Notes: generated by a model from the sequence alone, not told the origin. A DNA stretch of 64,000 nucleotides from Leadbetterella lacustris (GCA_965234335.1 OZ248430.1:1-64000), one strand, 5' to 3'. Shown: positions 44,681 to 53,678, counted from the first letter of the stretch. Program-made: numbers and translations.

Positions 44681-44688
44681 CAAATTTA
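44681..44688 (-). promoter_or_regulatory. Bacteroidota -7 box for the Rrf2-ALDH operon
   Basis: On the minus strand TAAATTTG fits TAnnTTTG and lies 17 bases before the Rrf2 ATG. It is in the same gap as the divergent RsmB gene's box, so the regulator could control both. Confidence 0.45.
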
Positions 44689-44753
44689 GTTTTGAATCGA
44701 TACCAAACAAAATCATTTTGAGATTTGAGAGGAATAAAACAGCTTATTATTGG

Positions 44754-44761
44754 TAAATTTG
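44754..44761 (+). promoter_or_regulatory. Bacteroidota -7 box for the RsmB-type gene
   Basis: TAAATTTG lies 15 bases before the ATG at 44777. A TTTG at 44724-44727 is a little too far upstream for a normal -33 box. Confidence 0.45.
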
Positions 44762-44776
44762 CACAAAATTTAGATA

Positions 44777-45994
44777 ATGAGTAAAGTTATAAAATTATTT
44801 CCACCTTTAATAGAGGCCATCGAAAAGGCTTTGGTGGAGATTTTTGTTGAAAATAGAAAAGCAGATAAAGCAATTTCAGGAATATTAAAGTCAAATCCGA
44901 AATGGGGCTCCAGAGATAGGGGATTTATTGCAGAAAACACTTACGATATGGTCAGAAACTGGCGTCTGATAAATTATTGCTACGGCAAAGACGATGTCAA
45001 CAACAAACTGACTGGCACTTACAGAGAACTAATAGGTATCTGGTTGATTTTCAAAGGATATGAATTGTCTGGTAGCTCGCTTTTTGGAAAAATTGACATT
45101 GAAAAAATCAATGAAAGAAAACAAGAGGCTGAAAAAGACAGAAGAATAAAATATTCGGTAGCCGACTGGATGGACGAAAAAATTTCGGAAGAAATAGGAG
45201 AGGCTTGGCCAGCAGAATTGGAAGCCTTGAGCCACCAAGCTGAGGTTTTTTTAAGAGTAAATACCACCAAAATCTCTAAAGAAGAGCTTATAAAAACCTT
45301 TAACGAAAAAGATGTGGAAGTCACTGAGGTTGAAGGTGTTGAATCTGCACTTTTGTTAAAAAAACGCATGAATGTATTCTCTTTGGAAGAGTTTAGGAAA
45401 GGTTTTTTTGAGGTACAAGACGCTGGTAGTCAGATGATTTCTGAGCTACTAGATATTCAAGCAGAACAACGGGTAATAGATGCCTGTGCGGGAGCAGGTG
45501 GCAAAACCCTCCACATGGCCAACATCATGAAAAACAAGGGTAGAATTATTGCACTTGACGTGGAAGAACACAAACTTGTAGAACTTAAAAGTAGAGCCAG
45601 AAGAAATGGCTTGAGCAATATTGAACCGAAACTGATAGAGTCAAAAACTATCAAACGTTTGAGAGATACAGCAGATAGGCTTTTGTTGGATGTACCTTGT
45701 TCAGGTTTAGGAGTTTTAAAACGAAATCCCGATGCCAAATGGAAACTGAAACCAGAGTTTTTAGACGAAATCAAGCAAGTTCAGGCGACTATTTTGCAAG
45801 ATTATTCTAAAATTCTAAAATCGGGAGGAAAAATGGTGTATGCCACTTGTTCCATCCTTCCGTCTGAAAACGAAAAACAGGTGGAGAAGTTTTTGGCCAA
45901 TAATCCAGACTATTTTCTGATAAAAGAAAACAAAGTTTCTCCAGCCAAAAGTGGTTTTGATGGGTTTTATATGGCTCTAATTGGGAAGAACTAA
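44777..45994 (+). CDS. RsmB/NOP2-family RNA cytosine-C5 methyltransferase
   Basis: A 405-residue SAM-dependent rRNA m5C methyltransferase. The N-terminal NusB/Fmu-like helical domain spans about 1-140. The SAM site is DACAGAGGKT, motif IV is DVPCSGLGVLKRNPD with one conserved Cys, and motif VI is YATCSILPSENE with the catalytic Cys. The exact rRNA position is not evident. It is monocistronic and divergent from Rrf2. Confidence 0.92.
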   Translation: MSKVIKLFPPLIEAIEKALVEIFVENRKADKAISGILKSNPKWGSRDRGFIAENTYDMVRNWRLINYCYGKDDVNNKLTGTYRELIGIWLIFKGYELSGSSLFGKIDIEKINERKQEAEKDRRIKYSVADWMDEKISEEIGEAWPAELEALSHQAEVFLRVNTTKISKEELIKTFNEKDVEVTEVEGVESALLLKKRMNVFSLEEFRKGFFEVQDAGSQMISELLDIQAEQRVIDACAGAGGKTLHMANIMKNKGRIIALDVEEHKLVELKSRARRNGLSNIEPKLIESKTIKRLRDTADRLLLDVPCSGLGVLKRNPDAKWKLKPEFLDEIKQVQATILQDYSKILKSGGKMVYATCSILPSENEKQVEKFLANNPDYFLIKENKVSPAKSGFDGFYMALIGKN

Positions 45995-46078
45995 AGATGG
46001 GTTGATTATTTAAATATTATTTTTTGTATTTAACTGAATAGTAGGTAAGTATGGCATTTATCAAGGGGGAAAGATATC

Positions 46079-46106
46079 CTTTGCGACCTACTGCCTTTGC
46101 GGTAAA
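46079..46106 (+). repeat. Dispersed TTTGCG repeat, copy 3
   Basis: CTTTGCGACCTACTGCCTTTGCGGTAAA matches the copy before ispF in its ends and spacing. It lies ten bases before the 2-hydroxyacid dehydrogenase ATG, so it must be in the leader or promoter of that gene. Confidence 0.5.
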
Positions 46107-46115
46107 ATTAAGCGT

Positions 46116-47051
46116 ATGAAAGTACTAATCGTTGACGAAATGCATGAGTCTATAGTCCACATGCCTGAGGAATTGGGCCTGGAGGTAGATTATTTTCCGA
46201 ACATTGCATTGTCTGAGGTTTTGGATAAAGTAGCTGATTATGAAGGGCTTATCATAAGAAGTAAGTTTTTTATAGACGAAAATTTTCTACAGAATGCACC
46301 CAAACTTAGATTTATAGGTAGGGCAGGAGCGGGTTTAGATTTGATTGACATTGATGCTTGTAAAAGACGAAATATTGAGATTTTTGCGGCCAATGAAGGA
46401 AACCGAATTGCGGTGGCTGAACATCTTATCGGTATGATTTTAAGTCTTTTCAATAAAATAGAAAAATCGCATTTAGAAATCAAAAACGGCCAATGGAAAA
46501 GAGAAGAAAATAGGGGCGAGGAATTATTTGGAAAGACGGTTGGCATCATTGGTTTTGGAAATAATGGCGAAGCTACTGCCTCTCGGTTGGTGGCGTTTGG
46601 TTGTAAAATATTGGCCTACGATAAATACAGATATGGTTTTGGTAATCAATTTGTTACAGAATCAACGCTTGATGAAATTTTCAGAGAAGCGGATATCTTC
46701 AGTTTGCACATTCCGCTAACCACCGAAACCAACAAAATGGTGGATAAAGCATTTTTTGATAAGTTCTCGAAAAATATATATTTCTGCAACGTAGCCCGTG
46801 GTGAATTGGTGGTTCAAGACGATTTGGTGGATGCATTAAAGACCGGAAAAGTAAAAGGGGCTTGCCTGGATGTTTTAGAAAATGAAAAAATAAATAAGCT
46901 TTCAGAATTTCAACAAGAAAGTTTTGACTATCTAAAAAATCATCCAAACGTCATTATTACGCCACATATTGCAGGCTGGACTTTCGAATCTTATAACAGG
47001 ATAAATACGGTTTTGAAAGATAAAATTGGTAGGTTTTTAAATTTGAAATAA
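46116..47051 (+). CDS. D-2-hydroxyacid dehydrogenase, phosphoglycerate dehydrogenase-like
   Basis: A 311-residue NAD-dependent dehydrogenase. The Rossmann loop is GIIGFGNNG. The catalytic Arg lies in NVARGEL, and the His in PHIAGWTFES, with a Trp-Thr instead of the usual Gly-Ala-Thr. It lacks the C-terminal ACT domain of classical SerA, so it belongs to the short Bacteroidota PGDH-like group. Phosphoglycerate is the likely but unproved substrate. A dispersed repeat lies in its leader. Confidence 0.87.
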   Translation: MKVLIVDEMHESIVHMPEELGLEVDYFPNIALSEVLDKVADYEGLIIRSKFFIDENFLQNAPKLRFIGRAGAGLDLIDIDACKRRNIEIFAANEGNRIAVAEHLIGMILSLFNKIEKSHLEIKNGQWKREENRGEELFGKTVGIIGFGNNGEATASRLVAFGCKILAYDKYRYGFGNQFVTESTLDEIFREADIFSLHIPLTTETNKMVDKAFFDKFSKNIYFCNVARGELVVQDDLVDALKTGKVKGACLDVLENEKINKLSEFQQESFDYLKNHPNVIITPHIAGWTFESYNRINTVLKDKIGRFLNLK

Positions 47052-47191
47052 TAGAAACTATCTCTGAAATTACCTCTAAAAAGCGAAGGAATTAGCTGAT
47101 TATAACTTTTTACATCTCTTTTACATTAATTTACATTTCTGGCTGCACTTTCTCAATTTAAGAGAATAAATTTGGGTATAAATTATAAAAT

Positions 47192-47986
47192 ATGAAGAGG
47201 AATATTTTCATTATCAGTACTTTAATAGCTCTAGTCAGCATTTCGGCTTTTACCTACAGAAGATTGAATTCTACGAAGAAAAATCATTTGAATGCCGAAA
47301 ACCCTAAAAGTTCTGTCTTTTTCAACAAGTATCTATATGAAACTTTGGACAACTTCATCTATTATGATTTGGATTCAAGGTTTAATATTTCAAAAGATAA
47401 ATTATCAAACTCCACCGCATTTTTGGATAGTTATTCGAAATTAGCGGGCGAAATTCCTGAGAATATCTCCTCAGTTTCAATAGCAAAATTGAAAGAGGAT
47501 ATGTCAACTATTAATATCGAAAATTGCGATAATAGTACTTTAAAAGAATCTCAAATTGAACTTTTAAAGTCACTTGAGTATAAAGACAATTTATTGCTTA
47601 AAATTGTCATCAAAAAGGAAAATGTGAATTCTGGCAAGATGGTTAATAGACTTTTAACCTTTAATTTAAGGGTTGTGCCTGAAAAAGAGGCTGAATATAG
47701 TCTTGGAAAGAAGGCGTTTATAGACTTCATTAGGGAAAACACTATAATAGAAACTCTGAATATTAAGAAAAAGGAATTAGACTCTGGGAGAATAAGTTTT
47801 ATAGTTTTGAGAAATGGAGAAGTTTCAAACGTCAAATTAAATTATGAATCAGGATTGAAAAAGTTAGATGATAAAGTTATAAAATTACTTAACAATTTGC
47901 CTGAAAAATGGAAGCCCGCCCAAAACGCTAAAGGGGAGGCGATTGATCAAGAATTGGTTTTCTCTTTTGGCAACCAAGGCTGTTAA
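47192..47986 (+). CDS. Membrane-anchored protein with a TonB-like C-terminal domain
   Basis: A 264-residue protein. An N-terminal membrane helix (4-22) is followed by a charged soluble region without a recognised domain and a C-terminal 70-residue module (FIVLRNGEVSNVKLN, then LPEKWKPAQNAKGEAIDQE) resembling the TonB C-terminal fold. It lacks the Pro-rich spacer and the exbB/exbD neighbours of a working TonB, so it is more likely a periplasmic protein using the TonB fold for binding. Function unknown. Confidence 0.65.
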   Translation: MKRNIFIISTLIALVSISAFTYRRLNSTKKNHLNAENPKSSVFFNKYLYETLDNFIYYDLDSRFNISKDKLSNSTAFLDSYSKLAGEIPENISSVSIAKLKEDMSTINIENCDNSTLKESQIELLKSLEYKDNLLLKIVIKKENVNSGKMVNRLLTFNLRVVPEKEAEYSLGKKAFIDFIRENTIIETLNIKKKELDSGRISFIVLRNGEVSNVKLNYESGLKKLDDKVIKLLNNLPEKWKPAQNAKGEAIDQELVFSFGNQGC

Positions 47987-47997
47987 AAATAAAGACT

Positions 47998-48498
47998 TTA
48001 GACTTTCTTTACTTCTTTCACCATCACATAGTCATTCATCAGATATCCATTTCCTATTTCGATGTCTTCTGAGTATGCAATTTTAAAGCCCAGTTTTTCG
48101 TAAAAAAGTCTCGCTTTGTTTTGGCGGTTTACATTGAGTAAAAGTTTGCTGTTTCTCTTTTTAATGGCTTGGCTTTCAGTTTCCTCTATCAGTATTTTGC
48201 CTAGGCCTTTGCCTTGTGCATCTGGCATGATATATATTTTATGAATTTTGGTCTGTGCTTGCCCATCGTAGTCTGTTTCGAAAGACACAAATGCCATATC
48301 TATGTCGCCATCTTGGATAATCAGAAACGTTTGGGACTCATTCATTTGTTGCTCCAAAACAGCCTTGTTGTACATCAAATCCAACATATAATCTATCTGC
48401 GACTGCTCCAAAATATCGCCATAAGCACTAGGCCAAGTGTCAAAAGCAATCTTCTGAATGCTCGGAATGTCTTTTGTTTGGGCTTTTCTGATTTCCAT
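47998..48498 (-). CDS. GNAT family N-acetyltransferase
   Basis: A 166-residue acetyltransferase. The acetyl-CoA loop is DAQGKGLGK (motif A, Q/RxxGxG), preceded by the IHKIYIMP strand. The NRQNKARLFYEKLGF segment is the usual motif B. The start MEIRKAQTKDIPSIQKIA is standard. The substrate is unknown. It lies 19 bases after the queE stop on the same strand. Confidence 0.9.
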   Translation of the reverse strand: MEIRKAQTKDIPSIQKIAFDTWPSAYGDILEQSQIDYMLDLMYNKAVLEQQMNESQTFLIIQDGDIDMAFVSFETDYDGQAQTKIHKIYIMPDAQGKGLGKILIEETESQAIKKRNSKLLLNVNRQNKARLFYEKLGFKIAYSEDIEIGNGYLMNDYVMVKEVKKV

Positions 48499-48517
48499 GG
48501 TATTGAAAATAAGTCTT

Positions 48518-49141
48518 TTAAGGAATATCTAAATATTTGTGTGTCTGAATGCTCATCCGCCATTTCGGGTTTTCTTTGATATAGTCTACAATCAAAGGCA
48601 TCATTTGCTCGCGTTTGTCCCACTCGGGTTGTAAGTACAAAATACAGTCCTTATTTACTTTCACAGCATGTTTTTCTGCAAAATCAAAGTCAGATTTATT
48701 AAAAACAATAATTTTCAATTCATGAGCAGCTTCATAAAATTCGGGCAAAGGTTCTTTGAATTTTTTTGGCGAAAAACATATCCAATCCCAACTTCCTGAA
48801 AGAGGGTGAGCCCCGGAGGTTTCGATATTTGTCTTGAAATTTTCGCTTTGTAAAACAGCTGTAAGATTGTCAAGATTATACATTAAAGGTTCACCGCCAG
48901 TAATGACAATTAACTTACCGGGATGCTCTTTGGCATTATTCAAAAGTTCTTCAACAGCCACTTTTGGGTGAGCATTTGCATCCCAAGAGTCCTTCACATC
49001 GCACCAAACGCAACCAACGTCACAGCCACCCAGCCTAATAAAATAAGCAGCCTTTCCACTATGAAAACCCTCACCCTGTAAGGTATAAAAAGCCTCCATG
49101 ATAGGCAGCTTTTCTGATAAATCCATTTTTATTTCTTGCAT
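48518..49141 (-). CDS. queE: 7-carboxy-7-deazaguanine synthase
   Basis: A radical-SAM enzyme that makes the 7-deazaguanine core in queuosine synthesis. The 207-residue protein has LQGEGFHSG and the radical-SAM cysteines at 40, 44 and 47 (CX3CX2C), preceded by RLGG. GGEP forms the SAM-binding loop. queC and queD are not nearby. The ATG at 49141 is taken, but in-frame ATGs at 49126 and 49099 are possible because a -7 box lies only seven bases upstream. Confidence 0.94.
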   Translation of the reverse strand: MQEIKMDLSEKLPIMEAFYTLQGEGFHSGKAAYFIRLGGCDVGCVWCDVKDSWDANAHPKVAVEELLNNAKEHPGKLIVITGGEPLMYNLDNLTAVLQSENFKTNIETSGAHPLSGSWDWICFSPKKFKEPLPEFYEAAHELKIIVFNKSDFDFAEKHAVKVNKDCILYLQPEWDKREQMMPLIVDYIKENPKWRMSIQTHKYLDIP

Positions 49142-49148
49142 TTCAATA

Positions 49149-49156
49149 CAAAATTA
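49149..49156 (-). promoter_or_regulatory. Possible -7 box for queE
   Basis: On the minus strand TAATTTTG fits TAnnTTTG. Being seven bases from the ATG, it implies a leaderless transcript or a start further inside the frame. Confidence 0.3.
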
Positions 49157-49231
49157 AACAGAAAAATAGTGTTTAGTGTTATCTATTGTAAGCAATTTTG
49201 TTTTTAACGCTCACAAAAGAATTTTTCGAAT

Positions 49232-49239
49232 TACTTTTG
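49232..49239 (+). promoter_or_regulatory. Bacteroidota -7 box for ispG
   Basis: TACTTTTG fits TAnnTTTG and lies 18 bases before the ATG at 49258. It falls inside the longer open frame that starts at 49198 and so supports the later start. Confidence 0.5.
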
Positions 49240-49257
49240 CATAAAAAAAGCATTTTC

Positions 49258-51201
49258 ATGGCCTATATTCCGCTGTATTGTCCTTCATTGACCTCGTATT
49301 CTCGAAGAATAACCAATCAAATAAATATTGGTGGCTTAGGTCTTGGCTCAGATTTTCCAATTAGGGTTCAGTCTATGACCACTGTAGACACCATGGATAC
49401 ACAAGGCTCTATTGAACAATGCATTAGGATGATTGAGAGCGGTTGCGAGATAGTAAGAATCACTGCTCCGAGTGTCAAAGAGGCTCAAAATCTGGAGAAT
49501 ATCAAAAAAGGATTGAGATTGCTGGGTTACAATACTCCTTTGGTGGCCGATATCCATTTCACACCAAATGCAGCCGAATTAGCAGCAAGAATTGTTGAAA
49601 AAGTGAGGGTAAATCCGGGCAACTATGCCGATAAAAAGCGTTTTGAGGTCATTGATTATTCCGATGCATCTTATGCCCTTGAATTAGAACGTATTAGAGA
49701 GCGGTTTCTGCCATTGGTTAAAATATGTAAAGAATATGGCACTGCCATGCGAATTGGTACCAACCATGGCTCGCTTTCCGACAGAATATTAAGTAGATAC
49801 GGCGATACACCAGCCGGAATGGTGGAGTCTGCATTAGAGTTTTTAAAGATTTGCGAAGACGAAAACTACTTCAATGTGGTTATTTCCATGAAATCTTCCA
49901 ACCCACAAGTGATGGTGCATGCCTACAGACTTTTGGTCAAAAGACTAAATAGCGAGCAAATGAAGCCTTATCCGCTTCATTTAGGAGTTACCGAAGCAGG
50001 TGAAGGGGAAGACGGTCGTATTAAATCTTCAATGGGAATTGGGACATTGTTAGAAGATGGATTGGGTGATACAGTTAGGGTCAGTCTTACCGAAGACCCT
50101 GAATTTGAATCTCCAGTGGCTCGTAAACTCATTGACAGATATTTGCCGAATCCGAGCAATTTTGAACTAAAACCTATAGAAACGACCGGCTTTGAGCCTT
50201 TTTCTTACAAAAAAAGAAAATCGTTCGAGGTGGCAAATATTGGTTTTCAAAATGTGCCCAGGGTCATGGCCGATTTTTCAAACAGAGATAACATAGAAAT
50301 TGAGGATTTAAAAAGCATCGGACATTTCTATCTACCACTTCCTGACAAATGGAAAATGAATGATTTAGGCGTTGATTTTGTCTATTCCGGTAAAAAACCA
50401 ATCTCGTTTATGCTTCCAAACGGCCTAAAAGAAATTTTAGATTATGAGGTTTGGAAAACCTTGGAGAACAAAACCCATACTTTCCCTTTAATTAACAAAA
50501 TAGAGTTTCTTTCCGATGCTACATTATCAGAAAATCTAAATTTTCTGAATATAAGTACGCAAGAATTGAACGAGGCAGTGTTAGAGAAACTTAAAATAAA
50601 TGACAAGGTTTCCATAATTTTAAATTCGGATAGAGCCAATGCTTATGTGGATTTTAGAAAAGTTTTATTAGAATTTCATAACCAAGGAATTAAAAATCCA
50701 GTTATTTTCAGAAAAGCCTACGGAGATTTGAGTTTAGAAGAAATTCAACTTCACGCTGCAACAGATATTGGCGGTGTTTTTTTAGATGGTTTTGGAGATG
50801 GAATAATGCTCTCGGTTAATGATAATCCAAAGGAAATCAATAGTTTGGCTTTTGGGGTTTTACAAGCGGCCCGAACAAGAATTTCAAAGACAGAGTATAT
50901 CTCATGCCCATCTTGCGGTCGTACACTTTTTGACCTTCAAGAAACGACAGCTCTGATTAGAAAAAGAACAGATCATCTCAAAGGCGTAAAGATTGGCATA
51001 ATGGGTTGTATCGTAAATGGGCCTGGCGAAATGGCCGACGCGGACTACGGCTATGTAGGCATAGGCAAAGACAAGATTTCGCTTTATCGTGGTCAGGAAG
51101 TGGTAAAGCGATCTGTTGCTTCCCAAAATGCTGTTGACGAATTGATTAATTTAATAAAAGAAGACGGTAACTGGAACGAACCGGAAACAATAGAAGAATA
51201 A
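49258..51201 (+). CDS. ispG: (E)-4-hydroxy-3-methylbut-2-enyl-diphosphate synthase, long form
   Basis: Iron-sulfur enzyme of the MEP pathway that makes HMBPP from the cyclic diphosphate produced by IspF. The long 647-residue form carries an extra barrel-like insertion between the TIM barrel (1-280) and the iron-sulfur domain, as in Bacteroidota and plants. The cluster cysteines are in ISCPSCGRT and IMGCIVNGPGEM near the C terminus. ATG 49258 is preferred to the TTG at 49198. A DUF6728-like gene follows one base after its stop. Confidence 0.95.
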   Translation: MAYIPLYCPSLTSYSRRITNQINIGGLGLGSDFPIRVQSMTTVDTMDTQGSIEQCIRMIESGCEIVRITAPSVKEAQNLENIKKGLRLLGYNTPLVADIHFTPNAAELAARIVEKVRVNPGNYADKKRFEVIDYSDASYALELERIRERFLPLVKICKEYGTAMRIGTNHGSLSDRILSRYGDTPAGMVESALEFLKICEDENYFNVVISMKSSNPQVMVHAYRLLVKRLNSEQMKPYPLHLGVTEAGEGEDGRIKSSMGIGTLLEDGLGDTVRVSLTEDPEFESPVARKLIDRYLPNPSNFELKPIETTGFEPFSYKKRKSFEVANIGFQNVPRVMADFSNRDNIEIEDLKSIGHFYLPLPDKWKMNDLGVDFVYSGKKPISFMLPNGLKEILDYEVWKTLENKTHTFPLINKIEFLSDATLSENLNFLNISTQELNEAVLEKLKINDKVSIILNSDRANAYVDFRKVLLEFHNQGIKNPVIFRKAYGDLSLEEIQLHAATDIGGVFLDGFGDGIMLSVNDNPKEINSLAFGVLQAARTRISKTEYISCPSCGRTLFDLQETTALIRKRTDHLKGVKIGIMGCIVNGPGEMADADYGYVGIGKDKISLYRGQEVVKRSVASQNAVDELINLIKEDGNWNEPETIEE

Positions 51202-51202
51202 A

Positions 51203-51397
51203 ATGGGAAAATTACAAGAAATGCTCAAAGTTGGGCCAGTTTTTAGTTATTTTGGTAGGGTTTTTAGAAAAGATAAAGACGGAAAATATCCGGCAAGCAC
51301 CAATCTTAAAATGATGCATGGAATTAATAAAATTTCCATTGTTTTGTTTTTAATAGCGGTCATCGTCATGATTTTTAGAGCAATTACAAGAGTGTGA
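51203..51397 (+). CDS. DUF6728-like small membrane protein
   Basis: A 64-residue protein with one C-terminal membrane helix (43-60), preceded by VFSYFGRVFRKDKDGK and a MMHGINKISI stretch. This matches the short Bacteroidota family that I recall as DUF6728. The function is unknown. It starts one base after the ispG stop and overlaps the start of the next gene (GTGA). Confidence 0.72.
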   Translation: MGKLQEMLKVGPVFSYFGRVFRKDKDGKYPASTNLKMMHGINKISIVLFLIAVIVMIFRAITRV

Positions 51398-51756
51398 ACC
51401 TAGAGGAAATCAGAGATTTTTGCCTAGGCTTTAAAGGTGTAACAGAAGAAATGCCTTTTGGGCCAGAGGTTGTTGTGTTTAAAGTGATGGGGAAAATATT
51501 TCTAATGTTACCTTTAGATGTTGAAGATGTTAGAATTAGCATCAAAAACACCCCAGAAAAAAACATCGAACTTAGGGGCGAATATCCCAATATTGTGGGA
51601 GCTTTTCACATGAACAAAACGCATTGGAACAACCTGATTATCGATTTTAGCACTAAAAAAGATTTGATTAGGCAACTCATAAGCGAGTCTTACGATTTGG
51701 TAGTAAAAGGATTAACCAAAAAACTACATTTGGAACTTTCTCAGTTGAATATTTAA
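51394..51756 (+). CDS. MmcQ/YjbR family protein
   Basis: A 120-residue protein of the MmcQ/YjbR (DUF419) fold. MNLEEIRDFCL, EMPFGPEVVVFKVMGK, and the late MNKTHWNNLIID are the family landmarks. The fold resembles the double-wing DNA-binding CyaY-like proteins, but its role is unknown. The GTG start overlaps the previous stop. Confidence 0.87.
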   Translation: MNLEEIRDFCLGFKGVTEEMPFGPEVVVFKVMGKIFLMLPLDVEDVRISIKNTPEKNIELRGEYPNIVGAFHMNKTHWNNLIIDFSTKKDLIRQLISESYDLVVKGLTKKLHLELSQLNI

Positions 51757-51760
51757 TCCA

Positions 51761-52162
51761 ATGGAATATCTTTTTCTTTATGGCACTTTAATGAGGAATT
51801 TTCCAGAAAACCCATTCAGGTTACTTTTGGAAAGAAATACTAGCTATATTGGCGAGGCCTACACTTATGGAAAACTTTTTTTGGTCGATTATTACCCTGG
51901 ATTAGTGTCAAATTCGGCTATTGAAAATCATAAGGTTTATGGTGAAGTTGTCAGAATAGAAAATAACACCGACCTTTTGGAGCAATTAGATGAATACGAA
52001 GATTATTTTCCAGAAAATGTAATTCACTCACTCTATATTCGAAAATTAACGGAGTGTTTTCTGATCGGTAACAAAGAATCCGTCAAATGCAATGCTTATT
52101 TCTACAATAAAAGCGTGAAGAATTTGATTTTTTTAAGAGATGGCCATTTTTTTTTAAGTTAA
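51761..52162 (+). CDS. Gamma-glutamylcyclotransferase (AIG2-like) family protein
   Basis: A 133-residue protein of the AIG2/GGCT fold. YLFLYGTLM at the start is the substrate loop. LEQLDEYEDY holds the conserved acidic residue in the position of the catalytic Glu. Family members cyclise gamma-glutamyl amines or peptides. It follows the MmcQ gene by four bases. The specific substrate is unknown, but a gamma-glutamyl ligase (GCS2-type) is encoded 5 kb downstream. Confidence 0.83.
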   Translation: MEYLFLYGTLMRNFPENPFRLLLERNTSYIGEAYTYGKLFLVDYYPGLVSNSAIENHKVYGEVVRIENNTDLLEQLDEYEDYFPENVIHSLYIRKLTECFLIGNKESVKCNAYFYNKSVKNLIFLRDGHFFLS

Positions 52163-52196
52163 ATTAATAAGTGTTTTAATATTTTGTTAAAAAGCT

Positions 52197-52204
52197 TACT
52201 TTTG
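52197..52204 (+). promoter_or_regulatory. Bacteroidota -7 box for the OmpA-like gene
   Basis: TACTTTTG fits TAnnTTTG and lies 40 bases before the ATG at 52245. Confidence 0.45.
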
Positions 52205-52244
52205 TATATTCATTTAGAACCTTAAACATCAATTTCTAATTATT

Positions 52245-53156
52245 ATGACGAATGCTAAAAAAATTATCTTTTCTGTTGCGTTAGCGGTTGCATTTTCTTC
52301 ATGCGTTTCGAAGAAAAAATTTGCAGGCTTGCAAACAGAACTAGCCAGTACAAAAACCGACCTTGAGCGTCGTGGAGAAATGGTTAACGATTTTAAAAAC
52401 AAGCTAGTTACTTGTGAACAAGAGAAACAAAGAGCCGAAGATGCTGCAAAAGCGGCTCAGGCAGCCAAAGAAGAGCAAATGAGAGATATGCGTGCTCAAA
52501 TCACTGACTTGCAAAAAGTTAGAGATACTCAAATGCAACAAGTAGGTGGTTTAACTGTTTTGAATCAAACTGCAAGTGAGAACATCAATCGTACTTTAGC
52601 ACAATTAGAGAAAAAAGACAAATACATTGGTCTTTTGCAAGCCGCCAAATCAAAAGCAGACTCAATGAACCTAGCTCTCGCTGTAAATCTAAAATCTTCT
52701 CTTAACGATGGCTTAGATGATACTGACATAGAAGTAAAGGTTGACAAAACAGTAGTGATGGTAAATCTTTCAGATAAAATGTTGTTCACATCTGGAAGTT
52801 ATAAAATCTCTCCAAAAGCATACATTGTTTTAGAGAAAGTAGCGAAAATGTTGCTAGCAAGACCGGATCTTGAAATGATGGTGGAAGGATACACCGACAA
52901 TGTTAAGATAAGCACAGATTGTATTGATGACAACTGGGATTTGAGTGTTAAAAGAGCAACTTCAGTAGTTAGAACGCTCCAAACCAAGTTTGGGGTAGAT
53001 CCTAACAAACTTATTGCAGCAGGTAGGGGTGAGAATAATGCTTTGACATCTAACGATACGCAAGAAGGACGTTCTATCAACAGAAGAACAAGAATCATTT
53101 TGATGCCTAAATTGGATCAATTTTATGATTTGTTGAATCCTGATAACGCAAAATAA
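52245..53156 (+). CDS. OmpA-family outer-membrane lipoprotein
   Basis: A 303-residue lipoprotein. The signal ends at the lipobox (SSC, Cys20). A long coiled-coil region spans about 25-135, with many Ala, Lys, Gln and Glu. The OmpA peptidoglycan-binding domain covers about 165-295, with FTSGSYKIS, EGYTDN, NWDLSVKRATSVV and GRGENN, and RRTRIIL at the end. It links the outer membrane to the cell wall. A terminator follows. Confidence 0.92.
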   Translation: MTNAKKIIFSVALAVAFSSCVSKKKFAGLQTELASTKTDLERRGEMVNDFKNKLVTCEQEKQRAEDAAKAAQAAKEEQMRDMRAQITDLQKVRDTQMQQVGGLTVLNQTASENINRTLAQLEKKDKYIGLLQAAKSKADSMNLALAVNLKSSLNDGLDDTDIEVKVDKTVVMVNLSDKMLFTSGSYKISPKAYIVLEKVAKMLLARPDLEMMVEGYTDNVKISTDCIDDNWDLSVKRATSVVRTLQTKFGVDPNKLIAAGRGENNALTSNDTQEGRSINRRTRIILMPKLDQFYDLLNPDNAK

Positions 53157-53179
53157 TTTTATTAATGTTATTTTCAGAA

Positions 53180-53214
53180 AGAGCCGTTCTTGATACTTTC
53201 AAGACGGCTTTTTT
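53180..53214 (+). terminator. Terminator after the OmpA-like gene
   Basis: AGCCGTTCTTGA and TCAAGACGGCT pair with one bulged T, followed by TTTTTT. Confidence 0.8.
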
Positions 53215-53330
53215 ACTATTAGGCGAAATTGTTTTTAATTGTGATGGCAAAAAATTAAAAAATGAACCACGATTAGGAACTATTTAAAACCAAAGGAATG
53301 TTTGTAATTTATAATCTAAAAAATAAGTAA

Positions 53331-53654
53331 ATGGGAGCGAATGCAATAGAAGTTAATGATGCCAATTTTCAAGAATTAATAAAATCGGATAAGCCAGTTT
53401 TGATTGATTTTTGGGCAGAATGGTGTGGACCTTGTAAAATGATTGGGCCAACTGTAGAAGAATTGGCAGGTGAATATTTAGAGAAAGCTATTGTTGGCAA
53501 AATGGACGTAGATGCCAATAGTGTTACTCCTTCAAGCTTAGGCATTCGTTCTATACCTACTCTGATGATTTTTAAAAATGGTGAAATGGTGGATAAAATT
53601 GTAGGTGCAGTTCCAAAACACGTTTTGGCTCAAAAGCTTGAGGCAGCACTCTAA
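53331..53654 (+). CDS. trxA: Thioredoxin
   Basis: A 107-residue cytoplasmic thioredoxin. The active site is WCGPCK with Cys32 and Cys35, the conserved cis-Pro lies in SIPTLM, and the buried Asp in LIDFWA. The length is normal. The gene stands alone. Confidence 0.95.
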   Translation: MGANAIEVNDANFQELIKSDKPVLIDFWAEWCGPCKMIGPTVEELAGEYLEKAIVGKMDVDANSVTPSSLGIRSIPTLMIFKNGEMVDKIVGAVPKHVLAQKLEAAL

Positions 53655-53678
53655 TTTAATCTTATAATATTGATAAAA

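Noticed and set aside
45019..45369. Antisense frames of 69-116 codons inside the RsmB-type gene.
   Set aside because: They mirror a strongly supported gene and have the Ser/Phe/Leu-rich composition of antisense shadows.
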